Positions 1 to 11,400 of a stretch of DNA of 64,000 nucleotides are shown here, piece after piece. The translations under genes were made by a program, and so were the position numbers. Source of the DNA: Syngnathus acus. Lineage: Eukaryota > Chordata > Actinopteri > Syngnathiformes > Syngnathidae. The notes beneath the pieces were generated by a model. It was not told where the DNA came from, did not search any database, and saw only the letters and a list, made by a program, of their open reading frames with translations. Positions within the stretch are counted from its first letter, which is position 1. Each line of letters opens with the position of its first letter. The stretch is taken from positions 8,242,104 to 8,306,103 of the forward strand of contig NC_051105.1 of assembly GCF_901709675.1 (NCBI RefSeq). Reading direction: 5' to 3'.

Positions 1-1440
1 ATGCTTTATTTACTCCCGAAAAAAATCATCGTGGAATGAGTAGCAAAGTAAATTTCGCGTCACCTGCAACAACAAACACGTATTGTTCCTGTTGGACTTT
101 TAAGCTACCACAATACTCGCACAAATGATGACCTTTCACCAAAGTACTCCAGCACATGTGGCGAAGCAGCCCCGGACGAAATAAAACCACCGCAAAGTCC
201 TCGGAGCGTCAAGGTGTCAACACACACTCACACACAGCTTCCGAGCCTCCGACTTTTCACTCCGCCACGCTTCTTTTAACCGCGGCGCATACACAAACAT
301 TCGGAGTGAGACGCAGATGCGCACGAGTGAGGAGAACATGACAGACGTGGAGCTGCCGGCCCCTCTGAGATCACAACATTCTCCATGTATTATTAACCTC
401 AAAGATGGATGGAGGCAGGGAAGCGGTGGCAGAGTGGTGATCGGGAAGATCCGGAGAAATCTCAGAGGGCCCGCTAACGTTTCAGCCTGATTACTTTGGA
501 CGGACTAACATTACTCAAGCTGAACCCCAAAATATGTGCGCTGTGTAAACATTTGAACAAAGTGTACAACTTAATAGGCTACTTCATTTTTTGCTTGTAA
601 ATTGGGTCCTGATATTGGATTGATTACCCAGAACTGTTACTAGTTGGAACTTTCGCACATGGGATGGGGCAACCCGTGACTTTTAAAATTTCTAATAAAT
701 TCGTCCTTTAGCACAGTTAAAGATTCTTGGTTCCAAGGAATCCTAAGTCAATTTGAAAGAGCTATAAATAAATGTCTCATGATGTTAATATCCAGCAGCA
801 CTGACGATGAAGAAATTGGGTTGAGGAGTTATGCCCCGGGAAGGCAAGAATTACTTTAAGCTTTCCGTTTTTTCCTGATCTCCTGCGTCTTTGTAACTCT
901 TGGAACACTCATCCTGAGAGAGTTTGGGAGTGTTGAGGATCAGGGCTCCTCCATTCAAAGTTAAAGTGGTCCACTTCAGGAAAATATATGACCAATTGCA
1001 TAAAACTTTTGCAAGTAGGTCAATTTTCTGCTAATTACCGCAAATGCTTTTTGTACTAAATCTTACCAAATTCTCATGAGATCCAAATACAAGCTGGCTT
1101 CTATTATGTATGCCGTGTCACATTGTGAATGATGACGTGAGACCATTAGGGTCACATCAAGTGACAAAAAAAAAAAAAAGTGATTCCAATTTACTTTGCA
1201 TTATTAGTCTTTGTTCTTCGTATACTGTAGACAAATGTGTATAGTAACTAAGTAATCAAAGCAAGTTATGAAGTAAGCAAGTTGTGAAGATAAACTGGAA
1301 GGCAGTTGAGGAGGAGGGGGGTTCAAATGGTTTTTAATCTGATGAGGGGGGTCTGTGAGGTTAGAGACTGTCCGAGGTGCCCGCACTGTAATCCGATACA
1401 CGCGTGCGCACGCACCCCTGACTCGGGCTGAGGGAGAGCT
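1..1440. other. Upstream DNA with no supported gene
   Basis: AT-rich DNA with a poly-A run at 1166-1179 and a modestly GC-richer patch at about 150-480. Short open frames here have no domain features. I see no tRNA, coding exon or clear mobile element. Confidence 0.6.
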
Positions 1441-1449
1441 CCGGCTGGA

Positions 1450-2162
1450 TGTCACTAAGCCGGCGCAGCTCGGAGGGGAAGGTACGCGCTTCCCCGACCA
1501 GAGAGGGAGAGAGAGAAAGAGAGAGAGAGAGCAGAGGCGGAGAAAGAGAGAAGAGGAGGAGGGAGCTCAGAGGAAGAGCGTGCTAGCTGTCAGTTCGGAG
1601 GAGGACGGCGAAGAGCCTCCACCGCGTTGGTTTTCTCGCTGTCACCTTTTACGCACGCGTTGACACTACCGCGCGCCTCTTTCCAACAACTCCCTTTTTA
1701 AACCCAAAACAACGGACTGTCACTTGGACTGACTTGGACACCAATTTGGAATACAGATGATAATGTTGATTTAAAGCACGTGTGGTGTGTTTTGAAATAA
1801 AGGAACGGATCGAGGCGCATGACCAAGGAGAGTTTATTCTTCTTACTTTGAGCACCTTTTGATAAACTTGGCAATGGACACGGATACGTCTCAATCCAGT
1901 AGTGACTTTCCATTTGCCTTAAATTGATGACGAGATCCCTAAGCACACTATAATTGACGCTATCCCCCTCCCCAAAATGGATTTTGGACACTTTGAACAG
2001 ATCATCTCCCGAGAGAGAAGACGCACGGCCACTCACTGACACAACTTCAACCGCTAAGCGGCACTTGTGTGTGTGGATTCTTTGGACGAGTCAACCCGAT
2101 CTGTGGAATAGAAGACGAGAGGAAAGCTTGGGGACTGTCAACGTTTGGTTTGAGTCCAAAAG
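1450..2162 (+). promoter_or_regulatory. nrp2: Probable nrp2 promoter-proximal DNA and 5' leader
   Basis: The stretch directly before the start codon is CpG-richer than its surroundings (about 1375-1680). It carries a strongly purine-biased GA tract at about 1500-1575. No TATA box is evident and the transcription start cannot be placed from sequence. Four short upstream ORFs lie between 1757 and 2039. That this is the leader is inferred from its contact with exon 1. Confidence 0.45.
1757..2039 (+). promoter_or_regulatory. Cluster of four short upstream ORFs
   Basis: Each ATG here is followed by a nearby stop: 1757-1774 (5 codons), 1819-1851 (10 codons), 1874-1927 (17 codons) and 1977-2039 (20 codons). 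The last two have a purine at -3 and G at +4, a strong context. All end before the main ATG at 2163, and there is no ATG between 2040 and 2162. If transcribed, they could limit translation of nrp2. Confidence 0.4.
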
Positions 2163-2238
2163 ATGGATTCATCAACATGGTTCTGCGTGTGTGCCCTCAC
2201 ACTTCTACCAACTCTGATCGTCACATCGGAGAAAGCAG
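2163..2238 (+). CDS. nrp2: nrp2 exon 1: start codon and signal peptide
   Basis: It encodes a 25-residue leader with a hydrophobic core ([16 protein letters not shown]). The ATG has A at -3 and G at +4, a strong context. An in-frame TAG at 2109-2111 excludes an upstream in-frame start. The donor is GT at 2239 and leaves phase 1. Confidence 0.93.
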
Positions 2239-2461
2239 GTAAACTTGACACTGGCATATAATATATACAATTAGTTGGTTTTTTTTGGGGGGGGGGGGGG
2301 GGTTGGTATTTATATTATTTATTAATGCTACACAAAACAACAAAATTATATTTCCCTACCTATAGGCTACATTGTTTATTTGCTTGGAATTTTGACTTTC
2401 TTTAATTTGAATGATAAAAGATTATTGTGGTTGGACGTAGTTTCCTGCCACTAACCCAAGT

Positions 2462-2492
<31 letters not shown>

Positions 2493-5400
2493 GGAAGTGT
2501 GTGTGATCCCGCAAACGAATGCTTCTTTGTTAATTAGTAACTAAAAAGACAGGGCAGGACTGATTACATTGTTTTTTCTATTTTAGAATGGGGGCTACCT
2601 GTGATTGCATCTTGTTGGTTTAAGTGTCCCACACAGATCATGTCAACAGAAAAAAGGAAGTTTAAGACCATGTAGGCGTCAGTACAAAGCATTTTCGATC
2701 CATTTGGGATGCCAGACAGAATTCAAATTGTTTTAATCAATCTCAGTTAAATGTTTTTCTTATCTCAGTCTTATTGTAGATCTCATTCCATTTTATCAGC
2801 ATTCGAAATGATGCGTTTGTTTGCTAATAGGATGTCTATTGATTGTTGTAGTCTTGAATGTCCACAGTGACTCTTCATCACCATCTGCTCTCCGGAGGGT
2901 TCGTCACGAAAAATCCAAAACAAACCTGTGTTATTCCTCTAAGAACTACGATTAGTGTCGCTTGTTATTGAAATTGAATTATGTGGCGTTGGTTTGCGGT
3001 TACTTGATTGTTTATTTGACCTGCTGCTGCATGGGAGGAAGCGATCGCCTCCTCTTCGAGCCGCACTGTCCGCCTTCGCCTCACTTCAGAGCGGGAGTAC
3101 TTTCTCCTCCTCTTCCCTGGAGCACCGGTAACGAGTGTCCACATCGGATAATGTGGACACTCGTTATATTAAGCGTGGGCAGGGAATGCGAAAGAAATGA
3201 AATATCGTGCGCATTAGTGTTCCAAACTGCATTTACGCACGGAGAGAAGCTCGCTCTCTTTCTCTCTTTAATCATGTCTAACGCAAACGTGCACAATTAC
3301 TGCAAAAAGTCTGCAATAGTTGTAATAATATTTGTTTTATTATCAACAGTCACCAAACTGATAAACAACATATTAATGAAAGTTAAAACTATCAATTTTC
3401 TCCTTTAGGTTTTAAGGCTCGATTAAGATCGCAATCCAGTTATATGAATCTGTTCGAACTCCGAATTGTCATTATTACTCGTGCAGAGCGTGTGATTGTT
3501 GGATTTGTGTGGACAAAGGTCCTATTCAGGTGCCCATTATTGATCCCATAGGCGCTTTTCCACCTGAGACAAAAAGGTTCCCATAGGATCTGGCTGGCTT
3601 AGATACAGTAGCTGGTCTAAAATTCCCTCTGAAGTTCGACTTCTCCTAACCCTCGAGAATGAGCCCTTGTAATGGCCATGCAGCTGTAAGCTTTACTGTT
3701 CAAACTCAGTCGTTAATTCCTCCATAACCCACAGCGCATATTGCATGGCTGTGTCTCTGTGGCTTCGGCCTCTCAAACGCAGAATAATAAAATACAGCAG
3801 TGCAGAGTGAGTTGAAAACATACATTGCCCCGTTCATATTATGTTTATTTATATCAATGTTTGTGAGCTTTGTTTAGCCTCAGCCTAAAACAGTTGTTTT
3901 GCGAATGCGCATAACAGGTTCATCTTGACTTGATAGATGCAAAATTACACATCAATACGATCGTGATCATTTTGGTGTGTGCTGTGTTTAGCCGAATAGC
4001 AAACTCTACTTTTGACCCACAAGCCACTATTCACGGTTAGCTAACTTGACAGATATAGTCATTTTTAACTTCTCTCCCGATTTATTTGATTTATTGTGAG
4101 AGCCTCTGCTTTTATAATGTACACATAACCCTATCTCGTAAATTGTGAGTCTCCTCGCTTAAACCAAATTTCTGCTGTAGTACCAAGACTGGCCCATGAG
4201 GGGCAGCAATGTGCAACAGAGCATCGAGGCTCCTGGTAGAGTCATAGTAAAAGAAGAAATCGAAGATAAGCTAACTTTTGTTTTATTCTGTTAATTACGT
4301 TATGGTGGCCAACTGTTGGCCTTCCCGGTGAATAACTTCTAAGGCACATTATACAAACACTCAGCTCAGCCAGTTACTCTTCTATTGGTGTCCTGCATCG
4401 GTGCAAGCTTCAGGTCACTTCCTAATTGGCTATTATTCCGTTTCCTGTCACAATCACGGAGTCCGTGGCTCGGCTGACCTCGGTGTCAACCAAACACACA
4501 AGGATTTGCGTTGGTAAATGATTAAACAGGCCTAACATTTACAATTGTTGGCGCTGACCATTTTCTCGAGCAGATTGGGGAGGAAATATGACTTTACGCA
4601 CCCCACACCACAGGATAATTGCTCAGAATAAGCTTTTAGAGATCGTTAAAAAAAATAAATAAATGGCCCTTTTGTCATTTCATGTGTAGCCCAATTTAGA
4701 TGATAGGCCAAGTAGCTTAACGCTGGCACAACCAGATAATATGATGAACCATTGTTATGGAGTTTATATAACAAGTTATGTTAGGTGTTTACCTTTAGTC
4801 AGTTGGTCATCCACCTCTGATAATCATTGCAGCAGCAGTGCGGTTGTTTTTATGGATGTGTGAGGCAGTTTCTGGGGAGTGCATTTATTTATTTATTTAT
4901 TTATTTTGGTCCGCTTTACTTGTTCCGCCAAGCGCATGTATCATGCGGATATCTTGGCATTAGCTTTCTCGTTTCTGGCTGCCGTTTCCACTTTCTTCCT
5001 CACGCATCCTCTGGGTCACATCTGAATGAATGACCCCCAGGGCTGTTTGACTTTAAAGGTTTCATAGTAGCTTGTGTTTCTGAGTCGGAATTTAACAACT
5101 TTTTTTTTTTTTCTTGGAATCTGCCTCAGTCTCCAGATTTTTACCAGCTCATCCACTGGGACAAACTCACTCACATGCATGTTGCAGCCTCCTCAGCAGT
5201 AAACTTTAACAAATGTCTTAGCTCGGCTGTCTCCTGAGATGAGATGAGTAGCAGAAGGTATTGTTGAGATGCGTGTACGTGCATATCTATAGTGAGAGGG
5301 AAGGGCTGGAAGTGCAGCGTGAGGAAGTAACCGAGACAGAAAGAGGCCGACGCAAGCTGCCAAGAGAAGTGAACGAAACGGAAGAAAGATTTCTTAGCTT

Positions 5401-8400
5401 TGCCGTTTGATCCTATTTCTTCATTCCGTTTGATCACGGCTGCGCCTGGAAGCGAGATAAACGGCCGTAATTGGCCACTCAAGACTGGCTGTCTGCCTCT
5501 ATAGCGTCTCTGCCCAAATACGCTTGATGATGAAACACGCTAGAGGTGATGCGGAGTGAATGTAGGGAGCTCTCTGAGGGGTGAAGTGCCTACAGGTATG
5601 CTGGTGGAACAACAGCTTCTGATGCTCGCTTCTTCTGGCTTGAGAGAGTTGCGGCGCATGGAATGAAAAGCCTTGAAAGTATTTTGGAAAAACATAAACA
5701 AGAGTCAGGCAAAGTGAGTTGATTAATCTCGCTAATCATTCCTTCTGCACGTTCTGAATCGTGGCTGCTTTCAAAGTCATTATGTGGAGATGTCACAATA
5801 TTAGGTACACTGGCAACATGTAATTATATCAAATTAAAAAGATTGAAGTCAGACTTTTTATACAATGAACACAATGTTTATTACCGCCGTTGTAACATTG
5901 CGTCCCTCTCAGAAGTCTTTCTCATACTTTGGTTAGTTTAGCTACTAATAAACAGCTCATACAATGATCCACTCCACATGTATTTATAGCTCACATTGAA
6001 AAAAAACAAAAACACTTTACCACAGCTTGCTTTTCCTCAGCTTTTACCCCATGTTGAACACATCCGGCCCACTGTTTCCCTGCGGGACCTGCTTGTATTA
6101 ATTAAATCTTACATCGGTCCGGGTCAAAATGCTGTATGTGCAACAATCAGCCATCAATGACACAAACCATCCATGTCGTTATTTCTCACAAAGGGGCTGC
6201 TCGGTGCTGTTGAGCCCACGAGAAAGAATCGACTTACTGACATGGTCAATCATTATCTTGAAATTCTCTAGATATAATTAAGTTCTATTTATTAAAGTTG
6301 TTGTTTTCAGTAAATCTACTTAAACTGTGAGTGAAGTAGTGCATGCTAGTCAAGGATGACACATTGGCAACAAACTCATAAATCCCAGTAGCCTACTTGG
6401 AAGAGTACTGCAAATATTTTTTCCCCCATTGTGTGTGATTGTTTTTGTGTCTCATTTATTAAACACACACTGACAGATACGATAAATGATTTAAAGATTC
6501 CCTGAACTTGAAAGTACAATGCGAATTCTGCCAAAAAATCCTGTCAAACATGCCAAAACTGTGAAAAAAAGAGGGCAAGTCGAGGAAAATCGAGAGAAGG
6601 AAAGTGCAACGGAGGGAGCAAGTAAAAGCGAGATGCTTTCAAAAAGAAACTAGAGAACGGCAGCCTCGAGAGCAAGCGAGGAGGGCACCGGTGAAATAAG
6701 AGCGAAGGGGCAAAGAGTGAAGAGATAGTTGAGTGGAGCCACGTGTGCAGTAAACAGTTCACTTTCAGTCATCTGCTACCTCCAAAGCACACATTTAGAA
6801 TCTGGAACAATCAGCAGACTTAAGAGGAGTACACCCATATCGATAATCGAGCCTAATTGAAGCAGTTTCTTCCCCTTACAGTCAAACTACAAGATCACCG
6901 ACTGGGTGTCTCTAAAAGATTATATTGAGCGACGATACTCTGGTGTCGGGTGTGTTGAATGATTTTGACAATCTCGGAAAAAACGAAATGAAATATGTAC
7001 CATCACAAATCCTTATGTCTGTGTGTGTTATGGGGACAACAGTTAGCTTAGCAGCAAGCTAGGCTAACAGCCGTGCCTTGCTTTACAAGTGATGGGCCAC
7101 ATTGGCATGAATATTATTGCTACAAACCAACATTTATTCTTGCCCCTAATGCTTTTGCGTGAGAATAAAAGTTGGTAGAGGCAGAATTTCCGGTAGTGGA
7201 TCTCATTGTGTGCCTGTGCATAAACCAGGCTGCTCCACAGCTACCAAAAACCTGTTGTGGTTGCTGCGAGCAAACAAGCATTGAGCCATTTAACCTTCAG
7301 TACATTTTCTCTCGTCTGCCTCCCGCCCTCACTTCATTTGTTAAACAGAGAGCACAATTAGCGTGTCCACTAGGATGTTCTAATTACGGTTATCATGTCA
7401 TTAGCACACTGTTGCTATTCCATTGTCTTCGTCAGCCATCGGTAATGACCGGAGTAGCTAAACTGGGACGGGAGCTCTGTGCGTGTGTCTTTGTGTATTT
7501 GTAAACACATGTTTTCATTTTCTGAACCTCCTGTATACAAAAAAAAGCATTTGTGTGTGTATTTACTCGTGTGTGAGTCCTCTCCAGTCCCTCTAGATCA
7601 GTGCCGTGCGAGGCCACAGGTTGTTTTCCTTTCTCTCGCTCCCGTCACACCGAATCATCCTGTTGTTTTCCTTCGTTCACGGCCCTCCACCTCTCCTTTA
7701 ATAGCACTTTGTGTCTCTTTCTCCACACCTCAGCGCGTTCCCTTGCTCCGATTAGGAAACCTCAATAACCTTCTTTTTTCGACCCGCTCTGCTACGGTGC
7801 GGGAATCTCTTTAGTGTTCTAGCTTCTCATTTTTCTTTTATACTCCCTTGCACTGTAATCTGCCCCCCCCCTTCATTCCCCCAAGCCTGGAAATGGGACA
7901 AAACAGTGAAAACCTATTATTGCCCCTGATGCAGTTTGCAAGTTTTTAACATCTTAACCGATTTTTGAAACGTGAGCGACCCCACACATGATGAGAAAGG
8001 GATGGCCTCCTGGGCCTTCACCAAACAGTTCTCACAAAGTTGAAAGCATACAACATGTTTTGGTAAGATTCCTGATTGATGAATTAAGATTAAGGTTGTT
8101 TCTTTTTCACTCTCGAACCCAAACCAGTTAGTTTTCTGTAATCCAGTACGTCCTGTATACACTACCTGTTTATGTGTTGGTGTTCAGCTTGCCTTTTCTG
8201 TCCAGTGAGCTTTTCAGAGCTGCTGACTTTCTTTTTTCATATGATGAGAGACAGATGCTCTGGCATTGCTCACTCGTTCTTCCTTCGTGTTCTGCCTTTC
8301 TTCTCTCTTCTCATTCCTGAGGTGTCTCAGGTTTGGATCACTAAAATCTCACTGGGATGTGTCCAATGTAGACATTACAGTCTGTTATTTGCTCCACTTC

Positions 8401-11400
8401 TCATATTTCCGTAGTCGCACGGTCTGACTTTTTTTAAAGAAAAAATTATACAAGCTATGTGTCTGCTTTAAGACACTTTAAGGTAACAATGCCAGGAGCA
8501 ATCGTAATGCTGAGCCAATCCACTGAAGACGCAAAAAAAACCGAATGTTGCCATAAAATCTACATTGTGAATTGAATGCCGGCACCTCATCAAAATTGAC
8601 TGATCAGGTCGTGGTTTGAAACAAACCACACACACATACACACAAATTCATACACACTGACATACTAGACTCTGGCCAATGGAAATTTTCAATCGCAGAA
8701 GAGCTCACTGAAAAAGATCTCCAAGAGGAAAAATTAATCTGTTTATAAAGCTTCTGAGCAAAGTTGGAAAATGAGCATTCATCATCGTGAAGGGATGTGT
8801 GTTTTTGTGTATATTCAGGTTTTTCTCTGCGTGCATTCAAGGTGTGTCGAGTATGTGTAAAAGCTGCTGAATAGGTGCTATCGGGCAGAAATGCAAAATG
8901 TGTCAGAGGGACATAAATAATGCAGTAACCTGTCTTATATCCCTGCTAGACTGCTTAGCACCATTTACCGCTAGTTATGCTGCGTAAGTGTATATGTGTG
9001 TGTGTGCCTGCGGTTGGTTGGAATTCAGTGATGTCCAAACCAGAATGTGATGGCCAATGTTCCGCGGTTGTGTTTGTGCCTTTATTGTAACTATGTGGTC
9101 TCAATACAGCTTCTCCCAGAGGATCACACACGTTGTTGTGGTTCAGTCATAAAAAGTAGTCGGGAAATACCGAACTTTGGAACTTTGGTTTACCAACGAC
9201 CGGATGACTAGCTAGCTAGTAAGGCTTTCTTGAGCCTTCAAGAAAAAGCCACAAGTCTCAGCTTAGTTAGTCACTCAGGGGGACGGTGAAAGTTTGCCTA
9301 AGGGTCCACTTTCGGCCACCGTGAGAGATCTTTGGGGTCTAATGTTTCCCTGTGAATGCCCATCGGCAACACTGACTTGTTAACGTTGACCATATCTACA
9401 GCTAGCTCAAAATGGCGGTCACAACTTGCCACACAGTTTCCAAAGCATATTGCGACCAATGCAGGATGTACCCCATTTGTAACCAAAGTCAGCTGGAATA
9501 GGCTCCAGCTAGCTCACCCAAGCGCGATAGAAAATAGATGGGTTCTGCTTACGCATTTAATGGACCTCATTTAGGAAGGGTGCTTGAGTCCCATTTATTT
9601 TGACAATCTTATCCCATTCATATACCATTATAGGATTTAAATGACTGTGGTCCACCGCTGTGCTCATACTTTTCTCGTAAATCTGCTGTTTTAGAACTTT
9701 TAAGTCCAAGTGGCATTCATGGAACATCTATTTTCTTGTAAATTGCAGGCGTAGGCCAGATGGTCCTTATTAGCATAAGTAAATGTCCCTCCAATGCCTC
9801 TATAAGGGCACAAAGTTGGAGCCTGTGCACATTAATGCGAGCACATAAACTGCACGATAGATGGAATATCGGTAAATGAGAAAGAAATTTATTTGATATA
9901 TGAATGAATGAACTTTAGGTTTTTTTCGAGCAATAAAAAAAAAATAGAAACGTAATTTACAACCGAAAGTAAGAAATGAAAATATTAATAATAATAAAAC
10001 AACAATAACATTGTGGTCGGGTAGAGGTTTGGAAGGTTGACGTTTGTGGTTGAAGTCTCAGTTCCCTTCTGCGTACCTGCAAACAAACACTCAACTCTCA
10101 CTTGGTCCTCTTTGAGGATTTATTTATTTTCTTAAGCAGAATAATACGCAGTCCATTGTGCTAATGCAGTGGCGCTGTCTAAATTTTTTATACGACTTTT
10201 AATATGACATGATCATCAAAAGTTCAAAACCTGTTCAGTTCTGATCTTGCTTGGTATGTTTGATCTTTTTTTCTCCCCTTGTCTGGCTCACTCTTTGAGA
10301 GCTTTGGCACAATTTCTCTCATTGTGTCACTTTTACCTGCTTTATAATTCTTGACGTGAACTCTTAACTCAGCATCTTTTATGTTCTCACGAACAGACAC
10401 GCTGGCAGGTCACCCTGCGCTTGCGTGGAATGCAAATCAGTAGCTCTGTGGATGTGCTTCGGATAACTGCATGCATACGCACTCACAAAATCGGCCTTTA
10501 GAATTGAGGCAGAATTTTTCTTTGTCATTAGATTGTGCAGGTACTACCTAATGTTGTGATCAGTGAGTGTTGTTTGACAGGAGGTGATTGGCTGCTGCTG
10601 CTTTGAGGTTTCCGGATGGTTTAACACGAATCCAAATGGTGCCGGGATGAGATAAGCCCGGCAGGGTTTCACTGGCCTTGTAACTCTACTCCTGTGTTGC
10701 CATATGTCACCAGGGAGATTGGAAACAGATAGGACAAGGGCAAGCGCCACGAGTTGACTCTAAAAGTTTCATCGAGGAGCATGAAAAATGGAAACGGGAA
10801 GGGGGGGGGCACATAGAGGTGATCGGTGATTGTTTACAGACAGCTGGAGGTAGACACCAGTTCGAGTATCAATCACTGAAACAGCAGCATGCTGAGCTGT
10901 GACCTCGTTTTCCTCTTATTACTCGAGAGTCTGTGCATATAGTGGTCTACAGCTGGTGTGTTGTTGTTTTTTGTTACAGTAATGCAGAGAGAAAGGAGGT
11001 ATAATAAAAATGTATATATATTGCTTTTTTTTTTCAATTTTATATATATTTATATGTATTTTTTTTGTTTGTTTGTTTTTTAAACAAAATTAGGGTAGTA
11101 TCCCCACAATAAATAGCCTGTTCACTGTAGTTGTTTATTTTACCCAGAACAAAGCGGAACGGCTCTCCCATAAATGCATTTTCAGAAATTGAGGTTTAAA
11201 ACAATCCACACGTTGTTGTTTGATTTCACACTTAATAGGTGAGCAGCACTTCAGAGACCCTCATTTGCATACAACCCATTAAAATTCAATTTTCCACAAT
11301 ATGTCCCCTTTAACAAACATTACACTCCTACCCCGCATGATGCGTCACATGCCTCTTTATTAGTCTTTGAGGCAAGAGAGTCCGCCGAGTGCATTAAGCG

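Noticed and set aside
1954-2217. 87-codon frame overlapping the nrp2 start codon
   Set aside because: It begins with TTG, not ATG. The real upstream ATG at 1977 is in another frame and stops at 2039.
3129-3166. MicroRNA precursor reading of the intron 1 hairpin
   Set aside because: The 16-bp stem stops abruptly on both sides; a precursor normally needs a stem of about 30 bp with a 22-nt mature arm.
2962-3408. 148-codon open frame in intron 1 with a hydrophobic start
   Set aside because: It lacks an ATG at its listed start and shows no domain or splice evidence. The composition looks like chance plus a GC-richer patch.
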